64,000 nucleotides of DNA from Prochlorococcus marinus str. MIT 0912. GTDB lineage: Bacteria; Cyanobacteriota; Cyanobacteriia; PCC-6307; Cyanobiaceae. Under the pieces are notes generated by a model. The model worked only from the letters and a program-made list of their open reading frames with translations, searched no databases and was not told the DNA's origin. How positions within the stretch are numbered: position 1 is the stretch's first letter; each line of letters opens with the position of its first letter. The stretch spans positions 868,001 to 932,000 of the forward strand of contig NZ_CP114783.1 of the NCBI RefSeq assembly GCF_027359595.1, read 5' to 3'. Below, piece by piece: positions 29,237 through 38,663 of the stretch. A program made the translations under genes and the position numbers.

Positions 29237-30823
29237 TTATAAAGTCACGGAATGAGCTTCGTTTATACCTTGCATTGAAAGAATTGAACCCAACAATTCA
29301 GAGGGAATAGGATCATCGATACTTAGAACCATAACTGCCTCACCTCTAACAATTCTTCTTCCAACTTGCATTGAAGCGATATTCACATTGTATTTTCCAA
29401 GAAGTGAACCTATCTGACCAATGATTCCTGGCATATCTCTATGCCTTGTAAAAAGCATATGTCTACTTGGTACAAAGTTTATCGGATACTCATCAATGCT
29501 TGTAATACCAAGATCACCATCACCAAAAACAGTCCCAGACACACTATGTCCACCTTTGTCACTAAAACTATCCAACTGCAAAGATCCTCGAGCAAACTCT
29601 GGGCTCAACTCATCCTTAATTTCGACGACATCAATACCACGTCCTTTAGCTTCCAATGATGCGTTTACATAATTAATTTTATCTCCCAATGCACTTGTGA
29701 GTAATCCCTTTAAAGTTGCAATAACAAGAGGCTGAGATGGATGTTGAGCAAATTCTCCTTGCAAACGGACTTCTAATTTTTGAATCTGTCCCCCTGAAAT
29801 TTGACTAACTAATAATCCTAATGTCTCGGCAAGTTTTAAATGTGGTTTAAGACTATCCATTATCTCTGCGCTAAGACCTGGAATATTTACGGCGCTGCGC
29901 GCTGGCAAGCCTAAAAGAACATCTCTAATTTGTTCTGCGACATCAATAGCAACATTTTGCTGAGCTTCAACAGTTGAAGCTCCCAAATGTGGCGTAAGTA
30001 TCAAGCCTTTTTTTACGGAACGAAGAGGGGAATTTTCAACTAAAGGTTCTTTTGCATAAACATCGATTGCAGCTCCTTGAATAACATTTGCCTCTAATGC
30101 ATGAGCTAAATCATTTTCATTGATAATCCCGCCCCTTGCACAATTGACCAATCTCGCTGTTGGTTTCATTTTTCTTAGAAGGTCAATATCAACTAAATTC
30201 TCTGTTTCAGGAGTTCTTGGGAGATGAAGGGTTACATAATCAGATTCTTTGAACAACAAATCAATATCACTTAATCGAACCTGCATTTGCTGAGCTCTTT
30301 CACTAGAAACAAAAGGATCAAATCCAATGACTTCCATACCCATCGCATTCGCAACTTTTGCTACATGAGATCCAATCTTGCCAAGTCCAACCACTCCTAA
30401 AGTTTTCTTATAAAGCTCATTCCCTACATATTTCTTCCTATCCCAACCTCCAGAAAACATACTTGCATGCGCTTGAGGAATATTTCTAGATAATGCAAGA
30501 ATCATTGCCAGAGCATGCTCTGCTGCAGCGATAGTATTTCCACCCGGTGAATTAACAACTAAGACCCCTTTTCTCGTTGCGCTTGGAACATCAACATTGT
30601 CTACGCCAACTCCTGCTCTACCAATGATTCTCAAATTCTTTGCCTCAGCAATCACATCTGAGGTAACTTGAGTTCCTGAACGGATCATTAATCCGTCATA
30701 CTCACAAATTATATTCTTTAACTCATCTATTGAAAGACCTACTTTTTGGTCAACCTGAGCAACCTGAGTAAGAATATCTATACCTGCTTGATCAATGGGA
30801 TCAGAAACAAGAACTTTCGTCAT
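29237..30823 (-). CDS. serA: D-3-phosphoglycerate dehydrogenase
   Basis: First step of serine synthesis. The 528-residue long form has a substrate domain (1-100), a Rossmann domain with GVVGLGKIGSHVA and the GRAGVGVDNVD motif, an intervening domain (about 320-450), and a C-terminal ACT domain (MPGIIGQIGSLLGKYNVNIAS) for allosteric control. It is followed immediately by prmA. Confidence 0.97.
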   Translation of the reverse strand: MTKVLVSDPIDQAGIDILTQVAQVDQKVGLSIDELKNIICEYDGLMIRSGTQVTSDVIAEAKNLRIIGRAGVGVDNVDVPSATRKGVLVVNSPGGNTIAAAEHALAMILALSRNIPQAHASMFSGGWDRKKYVGNELYKKTLGVVGLGKIGSHVAKVANAMGMEVIGFDPFVSSERAQQMQVRLSDIDLLFKESDYVTLHLPRTPETENLVDIDLLRKMKPTARLVNCARGGIINENDLAHALEANVIQGAAIDVYAKEPLVENSPLRSVKKGLILTPHLGASTVEAQQNVAIDVAEQIRDVLLGLPARSAVNIPGLSAEIMDSLKPHLKLAETLGLLVSQISGGQIQKLEVRLQGEFAQHPSQPLVIATLKGLLTSALGDKINYVNASLEAKGRGIDVVEIKDELSPEFARGSLQLDSFSDKGGHSVSGTVFGDGDLGITSIDEYPINFVPSRHMLFTRHRDMPGIIGQIGSLLGKYNVNIASMQVGRRIVRGEAVMVLSIDDPIPSELLGSILSMQGINEAHSVTL

Positions 30824-30927
30824 TAAAGGCGATAAACGTGCCGATCTGAACTTTAGTGATCTATTTGCCGCTGACCAGAATTATGTTGAGCAGGATTGAA
30901 TATCCAAACATTTCAAGGAGGTAATTA

Positions 30928-31494
30928 GTGTCCACATACGTCATCATCTTAAAAGAAAAAAAACCAGCAAAAGAGTTTCTACTCAAATTGAGAGAGGCTC
31001 AAACACCTATCCTTAATTGCGATCTTGTAGAACCATTGGACAATCAATCGGACCATGAGGATTCAAATTCAGACACATTTGAAGAAGTATTTACCAATCA
31101 AAAAAGTTTTAATAATATCAAGCTTTTGAATCCAGCTCTGACTCGAAAGGATCGCCAAAAAACTTTGGCTTCATGGTTAATTCCCTTTGGATTTATTGCA
31201 GGATTAAGCTTTTCTCAAATGACCGATCTAAAGACATTTGCAGACATGGGATTTCCAAATCAATTAGAGAGGCTTTTAGGTGGCACAGTTGGAATGATTT
31301 CTGGAGCGCTTGGCAGTTTTTTTTCAGCCGGAGGGATTAGCCAAGAAACAGTTGATGATTTAAAAGTTCTTCGAAAAAAAAGTGAAGAAGGTTTTTGGCT
31401 ATTAATTCTGGAACTACCATTAGAAATAGAACCACCTTGGGAAATTCTAAAAGAAACAAAGAGTCTTGAAATAATAACCCTAGGTAAAGAATAA
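30928..31494 (+). CDS. conserved hypothetical protein with glycine-rich amphipathic segment
   Basis: A 188-residue protein. The start is GTG, supported by a near-perfect ribosome-binding site AAGGAGGT six bases upstream. Residues about 1-35 form a compact start, 40-65 are acidic, and 85-135 are hydrophobic and Gly-rich (PFGFIAGLSFSQM, GGTVGMISGALGSFFSAGG). The C-terminus is alpha/beta-like. I do not recognise a named family; the hydrophobic stretch could associate with membranes. Confidence 0.75.
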   Translation: MSTYVIILKEKKPAKEFLLKLREAQTPILNCDLVEPLDNQSDHEDSNSDTFEEVFTNQKSFNNIKLLNPALTRKDRQKTLASWLIPFGFIAGLSFSQMTDLKTFADMGFPNQLERLLGGTVGMISGALGSFFSAGGISQETVDDLKVLRKKSEEGFWLLILELPLEIEPPWEILKETKSLEIITLGKE

Positions 31495-31637
31495 GTACTA
31501 AATTAAATAATATTTATAAAAAATTCAATGTAAGTTAATGTAAGTATTAATAGTACTAATCCAAGATCTAATATTATATTTCTAAAAAAAAACGTTTAGA
31601 CTTTAAATTTATAGAATAAGAAATTTCTATCATTTTC

Positions 31638-32426
31638 ATGCATCTTCCAAAAGAAAATATTTTATTTAAAAGTCCTTTTCGTTATGAGTTAGAGAATTTA
31701 CTTTACTACGCAGAGAAGGCTCTTACAGATAGAATAGCTATATGGACTCCTTTTGTATCAGCACAATTAATAGAGGAAGTTAAAAATAAATTTAATAATT
31801 TAAACGATATAAATCTTCATTTCGAGGGAGGGTTCCCTAGCGCAGAACGTAAAAGGATATGTTTCACAAGATCTGAAGAAATAATGAAATCTCCCTCTAT
31901 CGATATTCCTATAAAAGGTATTTATATAAAAGGGAATTTCTTGTTTGATAGAGCCAAAGAAAATGACTTTAGAGACGTCTTACATGAACTTGACGTGGAG
32001 GCAGGTGAAATTGGAGACATTTGGTTAATTAGAGATAGAGGAGCTCAAGCTATGTGCTCGCAAAAATGTGCCAATTCAATTCATCAAAAAATTGGAAAAT
32101 TAAGAGAAGTTGAATTAGTAATTGAAGCATTAGATGAAAACGAGATGGAGATCCCTTTTAAGAGAGCAGAAAAAATAATTAATACAGTTGAAGCTTCTAA
32201 AAGGATTGACGCAATAGCTTCTGCAGGCTTTGGTTTATCAAGATCAAAAATAACGACTCAAATAAGACAAGGCTGTTTACGACTTAATTGGACTTTGAAT
32301 GATCAGCCCAACAAATCGGTAAGTATTGGAGACCTTATTCATTTGGAGAACAAAGGTTCACTTAAAGTTTTAAATATCGACAAAACGAAAAAGGAACGTT
32401 GGAGAATCAAATTACTAAGGCAATGA
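31638..32426 (+). CDS. photosystem II S4 domain protein (YlmH-like)
   Basis: A 262-residue RNA-binding protein. The C-terminal ~70 residues form an S4 domain (RIDAIASAGFGLSRSK then IRQGCLRLNW). The N-terminal two thirds match the cyanobacterial/plant family annotated photosystem II S4 domain protein, related to bacterial YlmH. Known role is uncertain; RNA binding is likely. It sits 66 bases upstream of tRNA-Val. Confidence 0.88.
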   Translation: MHLPKENILFKSPFRYELENLLYYAEKALTDRIAIWTPFVSAQLIEEVKNKFNNLNDINLHFEGGFPSAERKRICFTRSEEIMKSPSIDIPIKGIYIKGNFLFDRAKENDFRDVLHELDVEAGEIGDIWLIRDRGAQAMCSQKCANSIHQKIGKLREVELVIEALDENEMEIPFKRAEKIINTVEASKRIDAIASAGFGLSRSKITTQIRQGCLRLNWTLNDQPNKSVSIGDLIHLENKGSLKVLNIDKTKKERWRIKLLRQ

Positions 32427-32492
32427 TTATTAGGTCCTATTGCCTGCTAATTTTATTGAGGAACTTAGTTTAAGTCCTAAGTTTATTTTTGA

Positions 32493-32564
32493 GGGCGATT
32501 AGCTCAGAGGTAGAGCACTACCTTGACACGGTAGGAGTCACTGGTTCGATTCCAGTATCGCCCA
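32493..32564 (+). tRNA. tRNA-Val (GAC)
   Basis: A 72-base cloverleaf: acceptor GGGCGAT pairs with ATCGCCC, discriminator A, D-arm GCTC...GAGC, anticodon stem CTACC/GGTAG with loop TTGACAC (anticodon GAC), and T-arm ACTGG-TTCGATT-CCAGT. CCA is not encoded. Confidence 0.97.
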
Positions 32565-32611
32565 TTGAACAAATTCAAGATTGCATGGGTATTTGACTGG
32601 TTAGAAGTTCT

Positions 32612-32758
32612 TTACTTATCAAACATTTGATGAAGCTTAATCCATGTAATTTCACTCTCACTCTGATCTACTAGATCAATTAGAGAATACTCAACATTCT
32701 TTGATTCTTGCAATGCTTTTTGTTCTAACATTTCGCTACTATCAATTTTTGCAGGCAT
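32612..32758 (-). CDS. small acidic protein, unknown
   Basis: A 48-residue reading frame with ATG start (MPAKIDSSEMLEQKALQES...), acidic and helical with a C-terminal ITWIKLH stretch. It is soluble with no signal. It occupies the otherwise empty gap between tRNA-Val and murD on the opposite strand. Composition looks protein-like; comparison with other picocyanobacteria would decide. Confidence 0.5.
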   Translation of the reverse strand: MPAKIDSSEMLEQKALQESKNVEYSLIDLVDQSESEITWIKLHQMFDK

Positions 32759-32949
32759 TAAACAGAATCTAATTCCTTTGTATCAAAACAACAGTTAAAG
32801 AATAAAGCCAGAAGTATTAATGTTTTTTTAATCTTATTAAAATCAAGTTAAAAAACTCCTTCGTAAAATCATTCATATTTGTAGCAAGAAAATGTATTCG
32901 AGTAATAATGCATAAGATATCTTTGTTTAAGAATCAAATCTAAATTAAA

Positions 32950-34371
32950 TTGTCAAAACAAAATCAATCAAATCAATTACATGTTGTACTTGGACTAGGT
33001 AGCTCAGGTATCAGTGCTGCGAAGCTACTAAAATCAGAGGGGAAAAACGTTTTAGTATTAGAAAACAATTCAAATAAAAAACTAATAAATATATCTGATA
33101 AGTTAAAGTCAGAAGGAATCAATGTTATTTTACTAGGCGAACAACTACATATTAATAATTTTACACCATGGATAGAAAGAATTTATTCAATTGTTGTAAG
33201 TCCAGGAATAGATTGGAAGCATGTAACACTAAAAGAATTAAGAAATAGAAATATCAATATTCAAGGAGAAGTCGAGTTGGCTTGGGAGAGATTAAATCAT
33301 ATTCCTACTATTGGTATTACAGGAACAAATGGGAAAACGACCGTGACCAATATGCTTAACCATGTCCTTAAATTGAATAATTTAATTACTGAAATGGGAG
33401 GGAATGTTGGGAAAGCATTATCTAAAATTGCTTTAGAGAGTATGAACGATAATTATCAAGAATTAAATTGGCTAGTTTTAGAATTAAGTAGTTATCAGAT
33501 TGAAAGTTCACCCAAAGTAGAGCCGACAATAGGCATATGGACAACATTCACACCTGATCATTTAGAAAGACATCTTGATATAGAATCATATTTCAAAATC
33601 AAGCGAAGTTTACTAGAGAAATCATCTGTTCGAATTTATAACTCTGATGATAAGAATTTATCCAATAAGAGAAAAGAATTACCTCAGGGTATCTGGGTTG
33701 GAACAAATAATCCCTCCTCTTACTCTTATCATCCAAAATTCTGGGTCGATAAAGAAGGTTATATTTTTGAGGACACAAAGCAACTATTTCATAAATCTAT
33801 ACTAAAGATACCTGGCAATCATAACTTGCAAAATCTCTTGCTCGTAACAGCTGCAGCAAGAGAAATAGGTCTCGATCATTCATCAATTGCTACATCTATA
33901 AGTTCTTTTAAAGGCATCCCTCATAGGTTGGAGAATCTAGGGAAAATAAACAATCTAAGGTTCTATAATGATAGTAAAGCTACTAATTTCGACTCATCAA
34001 TAACTGCTTTAAAATCTATTCCTAGTCCTATAATTTTACTAGCTGGCGGTATACAAAAGAAGGGGGATTTTCTTCCATGGATAAAGCAAATAAAGCAATC
34101 TACAAATGGAATAGTATTATTTGGACTTAGTGCAAATAATTTACAGAAAGCACTTTTAAATTCTTCTTATAAAGGAGACATAATTGTCAAAAAAAATCTA
34201 GAAGAGGCCACAATAGCTTCTATTGATTTAGCAAGAAAAGTAACATCAAAAAGTATATTATTATCTCCAGCCTGTGCAAGTTTCGATCAATATCAAAACT
34301 ACGAAGAAAGAGGTGATCATTTCAAAGAACTAGTAAAAAGGCATATAGATAGCAATGATCTACTTTTTTAA
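32950..34371 (+). CDS. murD: UDP-N-acetylmuramoyl-alanine:D-glutamate ligase
   Basis: Adds D-glutamate to the peptidoglycan precursor in the cytoplasm. The 473-residue Mur ligase has the ATP-binding GITGTNGKTTVTNML near residue 116, ELSSYQIE, and the C-terminal FNDSKATN-like YNDSKATNFDSS motif. The start is TTG at 32950, followed by LHVVLGLGSSGISAA (Rossmann start). Confidence 0.96.
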   Translation: MSKQNQSNQLHVVLGLGSSGISAAKLLKSEGKNVLVLENNSNKKLINISDKLKSEGINVILLGEQLHINNFTPWIERIYSIVVSPGIDWKHVTLKELRNRNINIQGEVELAWERLNHIPTIGITGTNGKTTVTNMLNHVLKLNNLITEMGGNVGKALSKIALESMNDNYQELNWLVLELSSYQIESSPKVEPTIGIWTTFTPDHLERHLDIESYFKIKRSLLEKSSVRIYNSDDKNLSNKRKELPQGIWVGTNNPSSYSYHPKFWVDKEGYIFEDTKQLFHKSILKIPGNHNLQNLLLVTAAAREIGLDHSSIATSISSFKGIPHRLENLGKINNLRFYNDSKATNFDSSITALKSIPSPIILLAGGIQKKGDFLPWIKQIKQSTNGIVLFGLSANNLQKALLNSSYKGDIIVKKNLEEATIASIDLARKVTSKSILLSPACASFDQYQNYEERGDHFKELVKRHIDSNDLLF

Positions 34372-34419
34372 AACGTAATATATTTGGTCGGGGATCCACC
34401 CTTAGGGGTGATTTTAAAC

Positions 34420-34758
34420 GTGATAACTTTAAAAAAGATTTACTTATATGAATTGAATAACAACCAATTCTCAAAAAACGCAATTAGTCATAAGGAATTA
34501 AATGACTTTTTGATCAAAGCCCAAAAAGATATAACCTCAAGAAATTCCTCTGAATACAAAAGAATAAAGGAAGAACAGGATTTCAATGATTTAATTAAAA
34601 ATTGGACAGAAACAAGTCAAAAAATATTATTAATGATGAATAAAAAAGAGGAACTTCTTACAAAGAATAAAAATTCTAAATCTCTAATTGCCTTTGGGGC
34701 AATGGGGGCACATATAAATATGGCTTTACAAGCTCTTAAAGCAACTGGATCTAGTTAA
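34420..34758 (+). CDS. conserved hypothetical protein, helical
   Basis: About 112 residues, rich in Lys, Asn and Glu and mostly helical. The C-terminus is small and hydrophobic (LIAFGAMGAHINMALQALKAT). The start is uncertain: the frame is open from a TTG at 34384, but bases 34394-34413 form an imperfect hairpin (CCACCC/GGGGTG) more like an untranslated leader, so the GTG at 34420 is preferred. No family recognised. Confidence 0.6.
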   Translation: MITLKKIYLYELNNNQFSKNAISHKELNDFLIKAQKDITSRNSSEYKRIKEEQDFNDLIKNWTETSQKILLMMNKKEELLTKNKNSKSLIAFGAMGAHINMALQALKATGSS

Positions 34759-34874
34759 TAAAATTAAATATACTAGGTTTATTACATAAGAAATGAAAAT
34801 AACAAAATGTACTTTAAAAAAAATATAATTAGTTTTTAAATCCTTTTAATAGGGGTTGTACATTTCAAATTACC

Positions 34875-35297
34875 TTGTCCGAGCAAAATCAAAATCCACT
34901 TGTTCTTTTACCAGAGTCAACCGCCAAGTTGATCAAGCCGATATCAGGTAAAAGCAAGGGGTCCGGTGATGATTTAATTTATTGTCACCTATATGGCGTT
35001 GTAGGTGATTGGTACCTTTCGGAAATATCAGAAGACAGGGAACGAGCCTTTGGATTTCAAATAATAAATTCTGAACCTGTTTGGGAAATGGATAATTGGT
35101 TAACTAATTCCACCACATGGGGAGAAATCCCGATAAAACAACTACAAGAACTTGTAAATGAGAAGTTTTTAAAAGAGAAAGATATTCGTTTTTTGATTAC
35201 AAGAGATTTATTTTGGGCACCTATCAAGTTTTCAGCAATTAATATTGATCAAAATACTCTTTTCTATCCAGGTACAACTGATAGAAATTTATCATGA
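34875..35297 (+). CDS. conserved hypothetical protein, DUF2958-like
   Basis: A 140-residue soluble protein with a TTG start. The middle (VVGDWYLSEIS, FGFQIIN, PIKQLQELV, ITRDLFWAPIKF) follows the order of short motifs I associate with DUF2958 (WYxxE, FFGL, LSELE, IERDLxxEP). The match is by eye and weak. Function is unknown. Confidence 0.65.
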   Translation: MSEQNQNPLVLLPESTAKLIKPISGKSKGSGDDLIYCHLYGVVGDWYLSEISEDRERAFGFQIINSEPVWEMDNWLTNSTTWGEIPIKQLQELVNEKFLKEKDIRFLITRDLFWAPIKFSAINIDQNTLFYPGTTDRNLS

Positions 35298-35344
35298 ATA
35301 TATAAAAAAATAAATCTCACATACCTAAAAAATTTCTGTTTAAA

Positions 35345-35590
35345 ATGAAAGAAATAGACCCCAAAAGTGATCCTCTCTATTTATTAACAAAAGCCGTAGA
35401 GCAAGGAGATCCTCAAGTTTCAAAGAAAGTAAAGGACCGTCTTGATAAGTCTGATGACCCTTCAGAGATGAGATATTTAGAAGGATTACTTATACTACTT
35501 GGTGAGAAGCCTGGGGAACTAGAAGATCCACCCGACGTAGAAGATGATCCTGATGAATATTGGCAAGAAAATGATTACTTTGAGGTCTAG
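35345..35590 (+). CDS. small acidic protein, unknown
   Basis: An 81-residue, strongly acidic, soluble protein. The C-terminal third is almost all Asp, Glu and Pro (DPPDVEDDPDEYWQE). The stop overlaps the end of the convergent transporter gene by four bases. The acidic tail could bind basic proteins or metal; no family recognised. Confidence 0.7.
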   Translation: MKEIDPKSDPLYLLTKAVEQGDPQVSKKVKDRLDKSDDPSEMRYLEGLLILLGEKPGELEDPPDVEDDPDEYWQENDYFEV

Positions 35591-36453
35591 CTTAAAGTAA
35601 TAGCCACTCCAATAAAAGATAAAAAAGAATAAAAAATTGTCAATTTATTTATTTCATCTCCCTCTCTTTTTGAAATAAAAAGTGCAAAGACAGGAGAAAG
35701 ACTTAACAAAGTCCAACCAATCCCAATAGGTAAAAATTTAAACACCATCTGTTGAAATAATATTCCAAAATTAGTACCAAGTAGGGTTGATAAAATCAAA
35801 TTTGAATGATTTTGTTTAGTGATTGATCTGTTATTAAGAAGATTTAAAAAATCTTTTTTAAAAATTAAAAATAAAAATATTGATGCGGATAAAAGTCTTA
35901 TTTCAGTGGTTTGTAATGGGGTTAATGTAGAACTAATTAAAATTATCCTTGACAATAAAGCGGCCAAAACTGCACAAAGAACCGACCCTAATGCGCAGAG
36001 AATGCCTAGAATGTTAATTTGTTTAGAGTCTTCTTTTTGAAATGTATTTTGACGTACAATCATAAATAAAGAAAAAGATACAATCAAAGATCCTATCCAT
36101 ACTTTTTGAGGGTATATCTCATCGATACTAAATGTTCCTAAAGTAGTTGCAATTAGAGGCGTTAACGCTTCAAATGAAAGCGTTTTTCTAGTCCCTATTA
36201 TTTTTAAAGAATTTATATATAAAGTATCCCCTATAGAAATACCGATAATTCCACTTATCATCAAAACAATTATAGAAAACACATCAGAGAACCAAGTTAT
36301 CGTTAGGACAACTGGTAAAAAGAAGATTGAGGCAAGAACATTTTTATAAATATTAATTTGCCTAGGAAGTAACTTTTCAGATTCTCTACGCCAAATAGAG
36401 CAAGCAAAAGTCCAAGAAAGTACTGCAGATATTGCTGCAAAAAAACCAATCAT
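35587..36453 (-). CDS. DMT-superfamily (EamA) transporter
   Basis: A 288-residue integral membrane protein with about ten hydrophobic segments arranged as two EamA repeats of five. The second repeat starts near residue 148 (ILCALGSVLCAVLAALL). Typical substrates of the superfamily are metabolites, amino acids or drugs; none can be assigned. It converges on the acidic protein gene. Confidence 0.9.
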   Translation of the reverse strand: MIGFFAAISAVLSWTFACSIWRRESEKLLPRQINIYKNVLASIFFLPVVLTITWFSDVFSIIVLMISGIIGISIGDTLYINSLKIIGTRKTLSFEALTPLIATTLGTFSIDEIYPQKVWIGSLIVSFSLFMIVRQNTFQKEDSKQINILGILCALGSVLCAVLAALLSRIILISSTLTPLQTTEIRLLSASIFLFLIFKKDFLNLLNNRSITKQNHSNLILSTLLGTNFGILFQQMVFKFLPIGIGWTLLSLSPVFALFISKREGDEINKLTIFYSFLSFIGVAITLS

Positions 36454-36507
36454 ATTAAAGCTTTTAGATTAATAAGTTTTGAAATTATCTATCTATTCAT
36501 TAAAAGT

Positions 36508-37308
36508 TTAGGAAGCAAGTAACTCACATAATTTATTATCTAAGAAACTAACTACTTTTTTGCATTCTAGGCTGTTTCTTTTACTATTTAAATTAAGCTT
36601 GTCATCACTCCAGACTTCTAATACATCAGGAAAGTGCTTTTCCATACACAAATCACAAATCCCATGACTAAAACGAATATCTGCAATTTTTGAAAGGTAT
36701 TTTTCTAGATGCTGCCACTCCCCATCAGAATCTCTGACCTCTTTGCAATATGAACATGTCGTTAAAATACCCTCGGTATTATGCATATGAGTGAGAGCAT
36801 CTAGAAGACGAATAGATCTTTTACGAAGTTCTAATAAGGTTACAACCTGTCTAGATAATGCCTCCATGATTTGATGCTGTTGATCAGATAAATGCCCAGG
36901 CTTTCTATCAATCACGCAGAGTGTGCCTATTCTCTGATCATTTGGGGTTTGTAATGGGAAACCAGCATATAAACGAATTTTTGGCTCCTCAACTACTAGA
37001 GGATTTGATTTAAATCTTTCATCTAATAGAGCATCCTCAATAATCAAAGGTTCTGGACTAGCAATTGCATGAGCACAAAAAGAAACGTCCCTTGATGTTT
37101 CTTTCGTCTCAAACCCACACATTGATTTAAACCATTGCCTATCGGTATCAACCAAACTCATTAAAGAGATAGGAGTTCCACAAGTTAAAGAAGCAATTTT
37201 TGTAATGTCGTCATAGCATTGCTCAGGCTGAGTACCAAGAATTCTGTACTCAGCAAGAGCTCTTAAGCGCTCTTCTTCATTGCTTATTTTTGGGGCACCG
37301 AAACCCAA
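36508..37308 (-). CDS. GAF-domain protein with C-terminal four-cysteine module
   Basis: A 266-residue cytosolic protein. Residues ~10-165 form a GAF domain (RLRALAEYRILGTQPEQCYDD start, SLVDTDRQWFKS, FCAHAI, YAGFPLQTP, GTLCVID). After a helical linker, residues 182-226 hold TCSYCKEVRD (Cys185, Cys188) and SHGICDLCMEKHFP (Cys218, Cys221), with GEW and LEKY between. This tail is known from many response regulators and sensor proteins, where it sits at the extreme C-terminus; here it is joined to a lone GAF domain without kinase or cyclase output. Metal or redox sensing is an inference. Confidence 0.85.
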   Translation of the reverse strand: MGFGAPKISNEEERLRALAEYRILGTQPEQCYDDITKIASLTCGTPISLMSLVDTDRQWFKSMCGFETKETSRDVSFCAHAIASPEPLIIEDALLDERFKSNPLVVEEPKIRLYAGFPLQTPNDQRIGTLCVIDRKPGHLSDQQHQIMEALSRQVVTLLELRKRSIRLLDALTHMHNTEGILTTCSYCKEVRDSDGEWQHLEKYLSKIADIRFSHGICDLCMEKHFPDVLEVWSDDKLNLNSKRNSLECKKVVSFLDNKLCELLAS

Positions 37309-37552
37309 AATAATTCCTTATATTGCTTAACTTTAAGAATAGATAATTCTGACATATAAAAACTAATCTCTTCTCAATAAATAATAATTAAGTTTCTATA
37401 AGAAAAGCTTCAATACAATTAAGCAAGGCCAAACTAAAAATTCCAAATAAAAGGCAAGAAAAAACTAGAAATTCTATCTAAAATAGCTTTTCGTCGCTTA
37501 TTCTTTTCTCATTTAATTAAAATATTAAATGCTTTAAATTAATTTTTTTAAT

Positions 37553-37801
37553 TCAAAAGGTCTTAGTAGATCTAATTTTAAAACTACTGTTAGTTATCAA
37601 AGTATCATCATTAATATCTAGTCCTTTGACGCTAGAAATCTGCCCTTTCAAGCCCTCTAATTGAAGTTGATCAATCATCTGTTGAATAACCTGACTTTCT
37701 ACTAATTTCTGATCAATCATTTCTGGAGTCATTTTCTCAAATAATTTACCTGCTTTAGAGGCAACAACATCTGATGCATTAGTAATTTTGAGAACAATCA
37801 T
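37553..37801 (-). CDS. conserved hypothetical protein, helical
   Basis: An 82-residue soluble protein with a mainly amphipathic helical centre (KLFEKMTPEMIDQKLVESQV) and a basic C-terminus. No signal peptide or recognised domain. It stands alone between AT-rich gaps; an AT-only inverted repeat (CATTTAAT/ATTAAATG, 37510-37531) follows its stop. Confidence 0.6.
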   Translation of the reverse strand: MIVLKITNASDVVASKAGKLFEKMTPEMIDQKLVESQVIQQMIDQLQLEGLKGQISSVKGLDINDDTLITNSSFKIRSTKTF

Positions 37802-37892
37802 AATTAGAACTTAGATAAATTGAAATCAAATCCAATCTATTATTATATAAATTTAAAGCTCTTTTAATATTAAAGAATTATGTAAATACTCT

Positions 37893-38024
37893 TCAACTAA
37901 GAATCAATATAAAAATTTGAATCAAGGCCAAGCATATAAAGATCCAAAGTAATATCATTCCTATTTTGTTATGAATCGAACCCTTCTTATAAAATGATGG
38001 ACCTGAGTCCGAATCCCTTGTCAT
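37893..38024 (-). CDS. small single-span membrane protein
   Basis: A 43-residue frame starting ATG. It has a polar, basic N-terminal 20 residues (MTRDSDSGPSFYKKG), then one long hydrophobic segment to the end (MILLWIFICLALIQIFILIL). Positive charges before the span suggest N-in orientation. It lies in the 429-base gap before the DoxX gene, which otherwise holds only AT-rich sequence. Confidence 0.5.
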   Translation of the reverse strand: MTRDSDSGPSFYKKGSIHNKIGMILLWIFICLALIQIFILILS

Positions 38025-38230
38025 TATTAAAAATAAAATAATCTAAAAGTAAGATAGCAATATATTTGTATTTTGAATGCTTACAAAAAAATTAATACAC
38101 TTTAGAGTCATATAAAAAATTGAGAAGTATCCACAAAAAAAATATATACAGCATAATATTATAAGGTACATCAATTTAAAGTATTAAAATTTTTCAAGAA
38201 AACTTAGCTTTCACCAATCTTATTAAGTAA

Positions 38231-38629
38231 ATGAACTTTGAACATACGAAAAATTTAATTGGAAGAATATTAATTTCAGCCATATTTATTTATGCAATTC
38301 CTGGTAAAATAATAAATTTCGAACAGACTGTTGAAGTTATCTCCAATAAAAATATACCTCATACTTTAGCTCCTTTTTTATTACTGCTGGCCATCATTTG
38401 CTTGATTTTTGGCTCAACACTTTTCATCTCCGGTTTTAAGCAAAGATTAGGCGCATATCTTCTACTGATATTTATAGTACCAACAACTTTTATATTTCAT
38501 TTTTCTCCTTTTCAAATAAAAGCTGTCTTAATGAATGCTGGACTAGTTGGAGGCTTAATTCTTGGTATGAATAATGTAAAAGGCATCTCATTAAAAGAAC
38601 TTTTTAATAATCAGATAATTCATAAATAA
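38231..38629 (+). CDS. DoxX-family membrane protein
   Basis: A 132-residue protein with four hydrophobic segments and the DoxX-like start NLIGRILISAIFIYAIPGKI, followed by IPHTLAPFLLLLAIICLIFG. DoxX proteins are small quinol- or redox-associated membrane proteins; a role in oxidative stress is suggested for relatives. It converges on the OsmC-family gene. Confidence 0.82.
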   Translation: MNFEHTKNLIGRILISAIFIYAIPGKIINFEQTVEVISNKNIPHTLAPFLLLLAIICLIFGSTLFISGFKQRLGAYLLLIFIVPTTFIFHFSPFQIKAVLMNAGLVGGLILGMNNVKGISLKELFNNQIIHK

Positions 38630-38663
38630 TCGAATAAAGCTGTTTCTCTTCTTAAATTTTTGT

